Under the pieces are notes generated by a model. That model saw nothing but the letters and a program-made list of their open reading frames with translations, was not told the origin of the DNA and did no database searches. A DNA stretch of 64,000 nucleotides from G020353115 sp964389685 (GTDB lineage: Bacteria > Bacteroidota > Bacteroidia > Bacteroidales > VadinHA17). How positions within the stretch are numbered: position 1 is the stretch's first letter; the number at the start of each line of letters is the position of its first letter. The position numbers and the translations under genes are program-made. The stretch spans positions 1 through 64,000 of the forward strand of contig CAYMFM010000004.1 in assembly GCA_964389685.1 (NCBI GenBank), written 5' to 3'. Positions 8,932 to 16,812 of this stretch are shown here, one piece after another.

Positions 8932-9004
8932 CCCCGGCTTAAAAGCCGGGGCTATTGACTTTTAACCACTCTGTGGTTAATATCCCCAATCGCCCGAAGG
9001 GCGA
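8932..9004. repeat. Hairpin cluster (double-hairpin unit, copy 3, plus one)
   Basis: CCCCGGCTT-AA-AAGCCGGGG (8932-8951), linker CTATTGACT, TTAACCACTCTGTGGTTAA (8962-8980), then TCGCCCGAAGGGCGA (8990-9004). The first two hairpins and their linker match the architecture of the units at 5528-5599 and 5957-6006; the last recurs in variant form near 9536-9551 with the same flank ATCCCCAA before it and TAACCGCCTT after it. Confidence 0.6.
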
Positions 9005-9340
9005 ATAACCGCCTTATAAGAATTGCGTATGAAAACCGGGACGTAGGGTAAATGCCAGAAAGATAAAATGCTGTCTGATCCCGCCTTTGCCTGCCCTACC
9101 TGCATTGCAAGTAAACAAGATTCTCAATAAGCCACAACCTCTACCAGCCGATTCATAAAGCAGCCCATTACGGAGAACCACTGTGGATAAATCCTACCAG
9201 TCCCTAATAATTTGATCAATTTCTCAACCAGCGAAGAAAACGTAGCAGATTTGCAGCAGGAAGAGGCGGGAGAGTTCATTTTATCTGTGCCTGCTGGGTC
9301 CCCTGGTTTTCAAGCAATTCTTATGCAGCGGGAGCTTTCT

Positions 9341-9379
9341 TTGCTACCTTTCTTTTGCGGAAAAAGAAAGGTAGGCAAG
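9341..9379. repeat. Long perfect hairpin
   Basis: CTACCTTTCTTTT (9344-9356) pairs perfectly with AAAAGAAAGGTAG (9362-9374) around a GCGGA loop, and TTGC/GCAA extends the stem past a single bulge. It lies about 55 bp before the 9433-9457 terminator hairpin. It may be part of a small RNA or a mobile repeat; the sequence alone does not decide. Confidence 0.6.
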
Positions 9380-9432
9380 CCGACCGGGCACGGCGCGCAG
9401 AAAAATGGCTTGTGTGTAAGACTTCATAAAAA

Positions 9433-9457
9433 AGAGGCTGCTTTTTGAGCAGCCTCT
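9433..9457. terminator. Bidirectional Rho-independent terminator
   Basis: A perfect 10-bp stem AGAGGCTGCT / AGCAGCCTCT around a TTTTG loop. On the minus strand it is followed at once by TTTTTTATG; on the plus strand by ACTATTTTTATG. No obvious protein gene precedes it on either strand, so it may end a small RNA or be left from a lost gene. Confidence 0.7.
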
Positions 9458-9691
9458 ACTATTTTTATGTATTATAACGATTTAATGAAGTAGCGTGATA
9501 TTTCCTGCTTTCTTGAATCGTTTACGATCCCCAATCGCCCGCCAGGGCGAGTAACCGCCTTCTGCCGAAGGCCCGCCTGCCGGCAGGTATGACAATTGTA
9601 TCGACCCTGTGAAATAGAGGCAACACCGCTCCTTCTAAGCAGAATTACACATGGTGAATAAATGCATGGCTCTCGCATGACAAAAAATTTA

Positions 9692-9699
9692 TACCTTTG
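9692..9699 (+). promoter_or_regulatory. Candidate -7 element (TACCTTTG)
   Basis: Exact TAnnTTTG match 20 bp upstream of the ATG at 9720, implying a short leader of around 14 nt for the NlpC/P60-like gene. No TTTG is visible at the -33 position. Confidence 0.5.
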
Positions 9700-9719
9700 G
9701 ATACTTTTTTTATTCCATA

Positions 9720-10511
9720 ATGAAGTATGGTGTAATTCATTGTTCATTAGCAGCCATTCGCAAGGCACCAAGCGAGAAAAGTGAAATGGTTAACCAGATG
9801 ATTTTTGGAGAGCATGTAACCATTCACAAGGTGCTCCGTCGCTGGATGTATGTTGAATCTGCGTATGACGGGTATTCCGGGTGGATAAACAGTCTCTCAC
9901 TCATTCCACTTGCGAATGATCAGCTTATTCATTTTAATGATAAGAACTCAGTCGTTCTTCCACGGTTGAGCAGGGCGGTTGTCCATGAGCAGCGGGAATT
10001 ATACATCCATCTGGTTCCTGGTTCCCTGTTGCCATCCTATGATGGGGGAAATGGAGATTTCCGTCTTGGAGATCAGCGCTATAAGCTTGACAATCCGGTT
10101 GAGCAGGAGATCATGAAGCTGGACCGGACTGGTGTTGTAAATACCGGTTTTGCATTTTTGAATTCGCCCTACCTGTGGGGTGGAAGGAGTCCTTTTGGCA
10201 TTGACAGTCCGGGATTAATCCAGGTTGTAGGGAAGATTCACGGAGTCTGCCTTCCAAGGGAAGTGGATCAGCAGGTTACTTACGGATCAATTGTAAACTT
10301 TATTGAAGAGGCAGAACCGGGTGATTTGGCCTTTTTTGACGATGAAGAGGGGAAAATTGCACATGCAGGGATTATAGTTGATAAGAGCAGTATCCTACAC
10401 GCATCTGGAAGTGTCAGAATCGATGCAGTCGATCATCAGGGAATATTCAGGGAAGATACCGGTGAATATACGTACAGGCTCCGCGTAGTAAAAAATATCA
10501 TAGATCCTTAA
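9720..10511 (+). CDS. NlpC/P60-like protein with SH3 domain, catalytic Cys replaced by Ser
   Basis: The 263-residue protein has an N-terminal bacterial SH3-like domain (about 1-65, with RRWMYVES and YSGWI), a linker, and a C-terminal NlpC/P60 fold (about 135-260) with YLWGGRSPFGID and a LPREVDQQ motif. Family members cleave peptidoglycan stem peptides with a Cys-His-His/polar triad. The histidines are present (KIAHAG His215, ILHASG His227), but the usual GIDCSG is GIDSPG, so Cys163 is Ser (codon AGT at 10206-10208). There is no obvious signal peptide. It may be a non-catalytic peptidoglycan-binding protein, a serine variant, or carry a recent loss or sequencing error (TGT to AGT is one change). 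Confidence 0.88.
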   Translation: MKYGVIHCSLAAIRKAPSEKSEMVNQMIFGEHVTIHKVLRRWMYVESAYDGYSGWINSLSLIPLANDQLIHFNDKNSVVLPRLSRAVVHEQRELYIHLVPGSLLPSYDGGNGDFRLGDQRYKLDNPVEQEIMKLDRTGVVNTGFAFLNSPYLWGGRSPFGIDSPGLIQVVGKIHGVCLPREVDQQVTYGSIVNFIEEAEPGDLAFFDDEEGKIAHAGIIVDKSSILHASGSVRIDAVDHQGIFREDTGEYTYRLRVVKNIIDP

Positions 10512-10572
10512 AAATCTGTTGGAAAAAACAACCTTATTCATTCAGCCAGAGCGCGGTGAATGGCCTTATCCG

Positions 10573-11058
10573 TTATTTGGAGAATAGCTCCTGGAAGAAG
10601 TACCAGGTCATTACACCGGAGGTGGCAAGTTTCAATCCTATTCCCAGTGCAAATCCGACGAGTGAACCGAAACCGGCTTTCAGTGATTTATTAAAATCCT
10701 TACCTTTTAATGATTCAGCGATAATTGCTCCTACCAACGGACCGATAATAATTCCAATGGGTGGCAAGACGAATATTCCAATCAACAAACCTATTGTAGC
10801 ACCCCAGATTCCTGCTTTGGATCCTCCAAATCTTTTTGTTCCCCAAAGGGGTACGATGTAATCCAGGATGGTCACTATGATTGCCACACATGCCATTAAC
10901 ACAAGGAATGTTACACCAAATTCAGCAAATCGTGTAAAATGCAGGACAAGCAATCCGATGTAACTCAGCGGAGGACCGGGAATGACAGGCAAGATGCAAC
11001 CGATTAAACCGATCAGCATAAAAATGATGGATAAAATCAATAGAAACCAGTCGAGCAT
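10573..11058 (-). CDS. DUF456 family membrane protein
   Basis: A 161-residue integral membrane protein. It starts with hydrophobic helix MLDWFLLILSIIFMLIGLIG followed by CILPVIPGPPLSYIGLL, and repeats a glycine-rich motif around GGSKAGIWGATIGLLIGIF and GPLVGAIIAE. This is the DUF456 pattern, with a GLxGxxLPxLPGxPL loop and glycine-zipper helices. No biochemical function is known for the family. It lies head to tail after the feo cluster, but a 143-bp gap containing a palindromic repeat separates them. Confidence 0.85.
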   Translation of the reverse strand: MLDWFLLILSIIFMLIGLIGCILPVIPGPPLSYIGLLVLHFTRFAEFGVTFLVLMACVAIIVTILDYIVPLWGTKRFGGSKAGIWGATIGLLIGIFVLPPIGIIIGPLVGAIIAESLKGKDFNKSLKAGFGSLVGFALGIGLKLATSGVMTWYFFQELFSK

Positions 11059-11150
11059 AAGTCAAGGGAAAAGTTATAAGTTATTAGTTATAAGTATCTG
11101 AGACTATAATTTCAGGAGTAAATATACGAACTGAAATTAAAAGGTCTAAA

Positions 11151-11192
11151 GTTAACCCGAAAAATTCAAAGAATTTTTCGCCATTTATGGCT
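11151..11192. repeat. Dispersed palindrome, second copy of 5611-5652
   Basis: This 42-bp block matches 5611-5652 except for the first base and the loop triplet: the other copy reads ATTC-TTT-GAAT and this one ATTC-AAA-GAAT within AAAAATTC...GAATTTTT arms. The right flank CGCCATTTATGGCT is identical and is itself an imperfect hairpin (GCCATTTATGGC). Confidence 0.75.
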
Positions 11193-11201
11193 ATCTTGAT
11201 C

Positions 11202-11759
11202 TTAGAGTAACAGGATTAAGGCGGCTACAGGGATGGTAAGACCCAGGGCGGTCATCCACCATCCCCTGCCGGCAATTCCGTTTTTCCCACGGATTATCAA
11301 CAGACCGGTGATAGTAATAAGGATAAGAGCCACACAGAAGATATCAGAGAACCAGGTCCACCATCGAATCGGGTTATAATGCAGGAAATTGACCTGGTGA
11401 AAAAGTGGTCTTCTTCTGATCTTTTCGATCAATCCGTTGCCCGATTTCAGGTTTATATAAACCGATCCGCCTGCAATGAAGACCTTCAGCTGGTCGTCAG
11501 CAGGGAAATAGTGTTTTTTGTATGTTTCTTTCTCCCCAAGTTGTTCCAGAAGCTTAATGACGGCGGCTTCAGTCAATTCCTCTCTGGTGTAGGATTTATC
11601 AAGCTGGATTTCTTTTGTCTGGATGATGTAGTTTGGATTCCAATCCTTGATATGATTAAGGGCGATGCCTGACAAGGCATATATGATGGTCATTCCCGTA
11701 AAAAAATAACTCAGATCCCGGTGTAAAACCCGGTTCCATTTTCTCCACCTGATCTTCAC
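11202..11759 (-). CDS. PepSY-associated membrane protein
   Basis: The 185-residue protein starts KIRWRKWNRVLHRDLSYFFTG, with a membrane helix at about 17-34, an extracytoplasmic PepSY-like alpha/beta region (about 45-120, with GSVYINLKSGNG), and two further helices (about 135-158, 165-185). The RxxHRDLGYF-type start and LHYNPIRWWTWFSDIFC match PepSY-associated transmembrane proteins, some of which act in siderophore or iron reduction systems. It lies 73 bp downstream of the OB-fold-like lipoprotein and feoB on the same strand, so a role in iron uptake is a reasonable inference. Confidence 0.8.
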   Translation of the reverse strand: MKIRWRKWNRVLHRDLSYFFTGMTIIYALSGIALNHIKDWNPNYIIQTKEIQLDKSYTREELTEAAVIKLLEQLGEKETYKKHYFPADDQLKVFIAGGSVYINLKSGNGLIEKIRRRPLFHQVNFLHYNPIRWWTWFSDIFCVALILITITGLLIIRGKNGIAGRGWWMTALGLTIPVAALILLL

Positions 11760-11832
11760 CTGTTGGTCCCTCTATATAATACAGCCCCAAAGCTTTAGTT
11801 GTTATTGGAAGCTCTGAGTACTGGACTATTTT

Positions 11833-12387
11833 TTACTTTTTTGTAAATTCAATGCATTCAATAGAGTAGAAAGCAATATGGTCTTTCCCGCTCTCTTCCA
11901 GTTGTTTTCTATAGCTATTGATCTGTTGCATATCGCCCACATGAAGTCCCTGATCGGCCATTTCGCCGTATTCGGTTTGCGCGTGTCCTTCTTCCGAGGC
12001 ATCATGCTTTGAAGACAGCTCCTCTTCCCATTTTGCGAGATAATCTTCATCGATTACCAGTTCCTGGAAAAGACCTGTTACCTGGAGTTCGCTTCCTTCC
12101 AGTTCAACATCAAAAGTAGGAATGTTTTTTCCGACCGTTATTTTGATTCTCTCTTCACCTTCCGGATCAACCATAAACATTTTTTTTCCGGTTTCCCTGC
12201 AAACGTGATCGATAATTCCGGTAACCAATACAGATTTGTCAACATATTTCTCCCTGTTCTCCATCAGGTCTGACAGTGTTACTTCAAGGACCGGGTCTTT
12301 GTTTTCATCCTGACCTGTTTTATTGCTGGTATTGCAGGCAAACAGGATAGTCAGAGTAATAAATCCGAATGCAAATTTTTTATTCAT
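11833..12387 (-). CDS. Lipoprotein with OB-fold-like domain
   Basis: A 184-residue product with a lipoprotein signal ending in TILFAC (Cys18). The core (about 35-115) contains SVLVTGIIDHVCRETGKKMF and ELEGSELQVTGLF, the pattern of the small OB-fold proteins that Bacteroidota often encode near metal transporters; a conserved Cys (in DHVC) could bind metal. The C-terminal third is acidic and helical. Start ATG at 12385-12387 is chosen because an upstream in-frame start would lie inside feoB and ruin the signal peptide. It is 61 bp downstream of feoB and probably co-transcribed. Confidence 0.78.
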   Translation of the reverse strand: MNKKFAFGFITLTILFACNTSNKTGQDENKDPVLEVTLSDLMENREKYVDKSVLVTGIIDHVCRETGKKMFMVDPEGEERIKITVGKNIPTFDVELEGSELQVTGLFQELVIDEDYLAKWEEELSSKHDASEEGHAQTEYGEMADQGLHVGDMQQINSYRKQLEESGKDHIAFYSIECIEFTKK

Positions 12388-12448
12388 TTCGTCTGTAGGT
12401 TTTGGTTCGTAAATGGATTGAAACCGCAAAGATAAGATAATAATCAAA

Positions 12449-14734
12449 TTAAACCAGCAGATTACCAACCTGGTAAACAATGAAAGCCAATAGCCATGCC
12501 AGACCGGTAGTATAGGCTATGGTGAACAGGGCCCATTTCCAACTCCCGGTTTCATTTCGTATTGCGGCAATCACTGCAATACAGGGGAAATAGGTAAGGA
12601 TAAAGATCATAAAACCGAGTGCCACCACCGGGGTAAAGGTAGTTTCATCGTGATTTTTATTTTGTTGAACGGATGAATTTCGTAAAACATTCATCAGTGA
12701 TTCATGTTTGGAATCATTTTGAGAATTAGCCTGGTAGAGTATTCCCATGGTGCTTACCACAATCTCCTTGGCAGCGATTCCGGACAGGAGGCTTACACCC
12801 ATTTTCCAGTCGAATCCGATTGGTTTCAGGGCAGGTTCAATGAATTTACCAATTTGTCCTATGTATGAGTTTTCATGCCGTTCGGCTTCTTTTTTCAAAA
12901 TAATTTGCTGTATTTGCATCTCCCTCTCCTCGTCCAGGGTCTTTTTTTCTGATCCATTTTCCGGTGAAAGAAGGGATGATCTTTCGGTAAACCGGTTATT
13001 GATTTCCGACAGTTCCTGTTCATAATTAACGGAATAATCCACATCTCTCGGGTAATAGCCCAGTGCCCAGATTATGACAGATGCAACGAGTATTATCCCG
13101 CCCATTTTTTTCAGGTATTGAGCCCCCTTTTGCCACATGTGTACCACTATTGTGCGAAATGATGGTGCGCGATAGGGAGGGAGTTCCATGACAAATGGGA
13201 TCTCCTCGCTTCTGAAAATTGTTTTTTTAAATGTAATAGCCACCAGGGTTGCCAGAACAATACCAATAAAATAGATAAGGAAGAGCATTAATCCCGGATG
13301 GCCGGGGAAAAAAGCCCCGATAAGCAGAATGTATACCGGTAATCGGGCACTGCATGACATGAAGGGGTTGATCAGGATGGTAAGGATCCTGTTGTTGCGG
13401 TTCTCAATAGAACGGGTTGCCATGATTGCAGGGACATTGCAACCAAATCCCATCAAGAGAGGGATAAACGATTTTCCATGGAGGCCGATTTTATGCATGA
13501 CTTTATCCATGATGAACGCTGCCCTTGACATGTACCCGGTATCTTCCATCAGGGATATGAAAAAGAAGAGGATCAGGATATTGGGAAGGAATATAATGAC
13601 ACTTCCTACCCCTTCAATAATCCCATGTATGATCAGGTTTTTAAATGATCCTTCCATCATGGATGCTTCGAGCCATCCGGAAAGCAAATTGATTCCGGAA
13701 TCCAGCCAGTCCATAGGATATTGTCCCAATTCAAAGGTTGAGAAGAACATGACAAACATAAAAAAGAGAAAAATCGGGTATCCGAAAAGACGGTGTGTCA
13801 TGAACGAATCAATTGCCTCGGTTTTGTCCATACGGGATTCACCACCAACAAAGGTTTCTTTGAGTGCACCGGAGATAAACCCATACCGGGCATCCCTGAT
13901 CAATGTATCGCTTTCTTCATTATACATCTGTTCAAGCCTGCTCATTTCCAATTGAGTACACGTCTTTATTTTTTCATGGTTGCTCAATACGGAAAGGGTG
14001 AAATTGATGGATTCATCTTTTTCAAGAAGCCTGACAGCATAGAACCGGGAAGATATAGCGATAAATCGTTCCTGATTCTGCCGGATCTCTTCTTCTATTT
14101 TCCGGATCGATGTTTCAACGGTTTTTCCATAGTTGATATGAATCCGTCTATATGGTTTATTCTCTTCATATACGTCAATCACACTCTGAAACAACTCCTT
14201 AATACCATATCCATTGGTGCTGATGGTAGGTATGATTGGAATTCCGATCATTTTCGCCAGCGAATGGTAATCGAATTTATCCCCCTTTTTAATCATTTTG
14301 TCATGCATGTTCAATGCAATGACCATTTTTACATCCATATCGATCAGCTGGGTGGTGAGGTAAAGATCTCTTTCCAGGTTTTCACTGTTGAGGACATTGA
14401 TTACCACATCTGGCATTTCCCCTAAAATGTATTTTCTTACATTGAACTCTTCAGGTGTATGGGCGGAAAGGGAATAGATACCAGGGAGTTCCACGATATT
14501 GAATTCATACCCATCCTGTTCGATAATGACAGATCCAGATTCAAGGGTCACATCCGTATTGTTGGTGACCTGCTGATTCGTATGGGATGCATGCTGCAAA
14601 AGAGTCGTTTTTCCTGACTGGGGGTTTCCAACAAGTGCTATAGTCAGTGATTTACTCTTCGCTTGTTCTGCTTCCTGCAAGTTTTTCCCTGGCATGGGAA
14701 CTGCTTCATTATTTTGAAATTTTGAGCGATCCAT
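12449..14734 (-). CDS. feoB: Ferrous iron transporter FeoB with variant G motifs
   Basis: Inner-membrane Fe2+ permease with an N-terminal GTPase. The 761-residue protein has a G domain (about 30-190) with G1 GNPQSGKT (36-43), G3 ELPG (82-85) and G4 NMHD (142-145), a helical spacer, then Gate domains with GFGCNVPA and SCSARLPVY, both strongly conserved pore motifs. Two details deviate: the usual GNPNxGKT has Gln for the second Asn, and the DLPG Asp is Glu. No FeoA is fused or adjacent. It leads a minus-strand cluster with the OB-fold lipoprotein and the PepSY protein. A Fur-type control is likely on general grounds, but I see no convincing box. Confidence 0.95.
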   Translation of the reverse strand: MDRSKFQNNEAVPMPGKNLQEAEQAKSKSLTIALVGNPQSGKTTLLQHASHTNQQVTNNTDVTLESGSVIIEQDGYEFNIVELPGIYSLSAHTPEEFNVRKYILGEMPDVVINVLNSENLERDLYLTTQLIDMDVKMVIALNMHDKMIKKGDKFDYHSLAKMIGIPIIPTISTNGYGIKELFQSVIDVYEENKPYRRIHINYGKTVETSIRKIEEEIRQNQERFIAISSRFYAVRLLEKDESINFTLSVLSNHEKIKTCTQLEMSRLEQMYNEESDTLIRDARYGFISGALKETFVGGESRMDKTEAIDSFMTHRLFGYPIFLFFMFVMFFSTFELGQYPMDWLDSGINLLSGWLEASMMEGSFKNLIIHGIIEGVGSVIIFLPNILILFFFISLMEDTGYMSRAAFIMDKVMHKIGLHGKSFIPLLMGFGCNVPAIMATRSIENRNNRILTILINPFMSCSARLPVYILLIGAFFPGHPGLMLFLIYFIGIVLATLVAITFKKTIFRSEEIPFVMELPPYRAPSFRTIVVHMWQKGAQYLKKMGGIILVASVIIWALGYYPRDVDYSVNYEQELSEINNRFTERSSLLSPENGSEKKTLDEEREMQIQQIILKKEAERHENSYIGQIGKFIEPALKPIGFDWKMGVSLLSGIAAKEIVVSTMGILYQANSQNDSKHESLMNVLRNSSVQQNKNHDETTFTPVVALGFMIFILTYFPCIAVIAAIRNETGSWKWALFTIAYTTGLAWLLAFIVYQVGNLLV

Positions 14735-15060
14735 GGAATGATTTTTATGATTCCCTGCCTTTCCGGTAACGGGCAGTAAACCTACTAATCATTCCTTTTC
14801 CCGACAATACCATTATGTGGGTATTTTTATGGGTTAATTTTGTACTGTTGAAAAGATGGAGAAGTACAGGTAGAATCTCGTAAGGTGTAGATGTAGATTC
14901 CTCTCACGGGAGCATGAGGCAATGATAAGAAGAGAGTTATGATAATTATACCATCCGCATTGAAGGGTATTTATTCAATGGATCACGTTTCGCCGGGTAT
15001 AGCTGAATTCAACGATTCAGCTTTTAAGAGGAAAGGGTGTTATCAGAAGCCTGTATTGGA
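14735..15060. other. Intergenic tract between feoB and the DUF3276 gene
   Basis: No gene is visible. It contains the feoB upstream region, an AT-rich stretch with TTATGATAATTAT at about 14938-14950 that only loosely resembles a Fur half-site pattern, and the hairpin GCTGAAT-TCAACG-ATTCAGC (15002-15021) followed by TTTT on the plus strand. I cannot assign a firm function to any of these. Confidence 0.4.
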
Positions 15061-15507
15061 TTAGCTTTTATCTTCCAGGTCTTCAAAATCAACATCGGTA
15101 TAGGTCTCAGCCAATTCTTCATCAACTTTGGTTTCAACCTTTGTTTCATCCCCTTTCTCCTGGGGTGTAATTTCCTCCTTCTCGATGAGCTCTGGCCTGT
15201 TTTCCTGTATGTATTCAATTACTTCTGCCAGGCCATCTGAGAATTTATCAAAATCTTCCTTGTAGAGGAAAATTTTATGTTTCTCATAGTAGAATCGGCC
15301 ATCACGGTTAAATCTTTTCTTGCTCTCCGTAATGGTCAGGTAGTAATCATTTCGTCTGGTCGCTTTGACATCAAAAAAATAGGTTCTTTTTCCTGCACGA
15401 ACAACTTTCGAAAAAATTTCTTCCCTATCATTATTGTTGGGGGCATCATTCTTGTCTTTCTCCTCTTTTTTCTCCAGTTGTTCTTTTTTTTCAGATCCTT
15501 CTTCCAT
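15061..15507 (-). CDS. DUF3276 (PUR-domain) nucleic-acid-binding protein
   Basis: A 148-residue protein with a Lys/Glu-rich N-terminus (about 1-35), a PUR-like domain (about 38-105) with KVVRAGKRTYFFDVK, YYLTITESKK and HKIFLYKEDFDKF, and an acidic tail. DUF3276 proteins are Bacteroidota/spirochaete relatives of Pur-alpha and Borrelia BpuR, which bind single-stranded nucleic acid. ATG 15505-15507 is chosen; it lies 33 bp downstream of a TACATTTG -7 element. The gene stands alone, divergent from the nusB operon. Confidence 0.85.
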   Translation of the reverse strand: MEEGSEKKEQLEKKEEKDKNDAPNNNDREEIFSKVVRAGKRTYFFDVKATRRNDYYLTITESKKRFNRDGRFYYEKHKIFLYKEDFDKFSDGLAEVIEYIQENRPELIEKEEITPQEKGDETKVETKVDEELAETYTDVDFEDLEDKS

Positions 15508-15540
15508 CTTTCTAGGTTTTGTTAGAGATGATTTTACGTT

Positions 15541-15548
15541 CAAATGTA
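15541..15548 (-). promoter_or_regulatory. Candidate -7 element (TACATTTG) for the DUF3276 gene
   Basis: Minus-strand TACATTTG, an exact TAnnTTTG match, ends 33 bp upstream of the chosen start codon. It favours the internal ATG at 15507 over an in-frame ATG at 15543, which would lie at the transcription start. Confidence 0.45.
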
Positions 15549-15632
15549 TAAAATAATTTTAAAACGCACATAGATATAGTAAATTAATAGCTAATGGATG
15601 CCGATGAATCCTGAGATTGTTGAAGTGAGCGC

Positions 15633-15663
15633 TTTGATCGGGTGGAAAAATAGCTTACATTTG
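15633..15663 (+). promoter_or_regulatory. Promoter of the nusB operon (TTTG-N19-TACATTTG)
   Basis: TTTG at 15633-15636 and TACATTTG at 15656-15663 are separated by 19 bp, matching both Bacteroidota promoter elements and their spacing. Transcription would begin near 15670, leaving a leader of about 125 nt before nusB that holds the hairpin ATCCGCC-AAA-GGGCGGAT (15690-15709). Confidence 0.65.
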
Positions 15664-15794
15664 TGCAAAAGAGGTTATTACCGGTTCTTTATCCGCCAAA
15701 GGGCGGATGCGGGTCAAATTTCTTGCCCCCTGGGTGGGGAGACAACAAGTTCCATTTGATACCCCATCTGCTTCCGGCGGGATTGTTCATTATC

Positions 15795-16766
15795 ATGCTT
15801 AGCAGGAGAATACTACGCATAAAAATTTTACAGTCGCTTTATGCATATTATAAGGCAGGGGAAGAGTCTTTAAACAATGCTGAAAAACAACTTTTTTTCA
15901 GTATCCGGAAGACTTATGATCTTTATCATTACCTGCTTTTATTGATCGTAGAGATCGTCCGTTTTCTTGAATCACGCATAGAGCTTGCCAGGAATAAGCA
16001 GATACTTACTTTTGATGATCTTCATCCGAATACACGCTTCATTGATAACAGACTTGTAAAGCAGATCAGTGATAATAATCATTTTAAATTCTATCTTAAG
16101 GAGACCAAACTCAGCTGGGTTAACTACCCCGAATTGATCAGGGGGCTTAGCAAAAAGATCGATGAATCGGAGGATTACGTTGCGTACATGTCACAGGAAA
16201 ATGTTGATTATGAAGACGATAAGAAAGTAATCTCAAAAATATTCTCGACGATGATCATTTTTTCCGAGGAGTTGTACCAAAACCTTGAGGAGCAGAGTAT
16301 TTTTTGGAACGATGATGTTGAATTTGCGGTAAGCATGATCATTAAAACGGTAAAAAAGTTTACTAAAGATTCAGGACCTGATACTCCGTTGATGCTCATG
16401 TATCGAAATGACGACGATAAACAGTTTGTAAAAAGGTTATTTCGAATGGCTATTGCAAACGGGGATGACTATATTGCATTGATAGGGAAATATACAAAAA
16501 ACTGGGAGATCGAACGAATCGCATTTATGGATATCCTGGTTATGCAACTCTGTATTGCTGAGATAGTTGAGTTCGAAGACATCCCGACTAAAGTCAGCTT
16601 CAACGAGTACCTTGAAATTTCAAAAAATTACAGTACACCCAAAAGCAGTTATTTTATCAATGGAATTCTTGATAAGATCATTCATGAACTGAAGGCGGAG
16701 AAGATAATCGTTAAAAAAGGCAGAGGGTTAGTTGGAGAGGAGAATGAAAACAAGGATCCGGTTTGA
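15795..16766 (+). CDS. nusB: Transcription antitermination factor NusB, long form
   Basis: NusB binds boxA RNA with NusE/S10 and supports rRNA transcription antitermination. The 323-residue product is more than twice the classic 140-residue NusB, as is usual in Bacteroidota. It starts MLSRRILRIKILQSLYAYYK, an N-terminal NusB helix, has a long helical insertion, and ends with the canonical NusB C-terminal segment (about 215-305), including IERIAFMDILVMQLCIAEI, FEDIPTKVSFNEYLEISK and SSYFINGILDKI. ATG 15795 is chosen because the upstream in-frame extension to 15663 covers the promoter and hairpin. DUF1573, yajC, ybbR and coaE follow on the same strand. Confidence 0.92.
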   Translation: MLSRRILRIKILQSLYAYYKAGEESLNNAEKQLFFSIRKTYDLYHYLLLLIVEIVRFLESRIELARNKQILTFDDLHPNTRFIDNRLVKQISDNNHFKFYLKETKLSWVNYPELIRGLSKKIDESEDYVAYMSQENVDYEDDKKVISKIFSTMIIFSEELYQNLEEQSIFWNDDVEFAVSMIIKTVKKFTKDSGPDTPLMLMYRNDDDKQFVKRLFRMAIANGDDYIALIGKYTKNWEIERIAFMDILVMQLCIAEIVEFEDIPTKVSFNEYLEISKNYSTPKSSYFINGILDKIIHELKAEKIIVKKGRGLVGEENENKDPV

Positions 16767-16812
16767 TCAAATGGTAAAATTGTTCTTAATTTGCATGAAA
16801 ATTATTCGGGCT

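Larger units (their letters stand above)
8445..9719. other. 1.3-kb gene-poor tract
   Basis: No open frame here looks like a real protein; short frames of 62-87 codons lack family resemblance and run through hairpins. Contents I can support are the promoter of the HD gene at the left end, hairpin clusters at 8932-9004 and about 9530-9590, a long perfect hairpin at 9341-9379, a terminator at 9433-9457 and a promoter element at 9692-9699. The string ATCCCCAATCGCCCG...GGGCGAATAACCGCCTT occurs twice, at about 8981-9014 and 9529-9561. Confidence 0.5.

Noticed and set aside
8432..9448. Three short plus-strand frames (82, 87 and 78 codons) in the 8.4-9.5 kb tract
   Set aside because: They run through hairpin repeats, lack plausible start signals, and one ends inside the terminator stem.
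9472..9771. 99-codon minus-strand frame
   Set aside because: It covers the promoter and start of the NlpC/P60-like gene and palindromic repeat sequence. Only its final residues look protein-like, too little to call a gene or remnant.
13329..14425. Long plus-strand frames of 208 and 210 codons opposite feoB
   Set aside because: They mirror the strongly conserved feoB coding strand, have no recognisable domain or start context, and overlap each other.
14930..14960. Fur box upstream of feoB
   Set aside because: TTATGATAATTAT only partly resembles the 7-1-7 pattern and lies about 200 bp from the start codon, so I do not annotate it.
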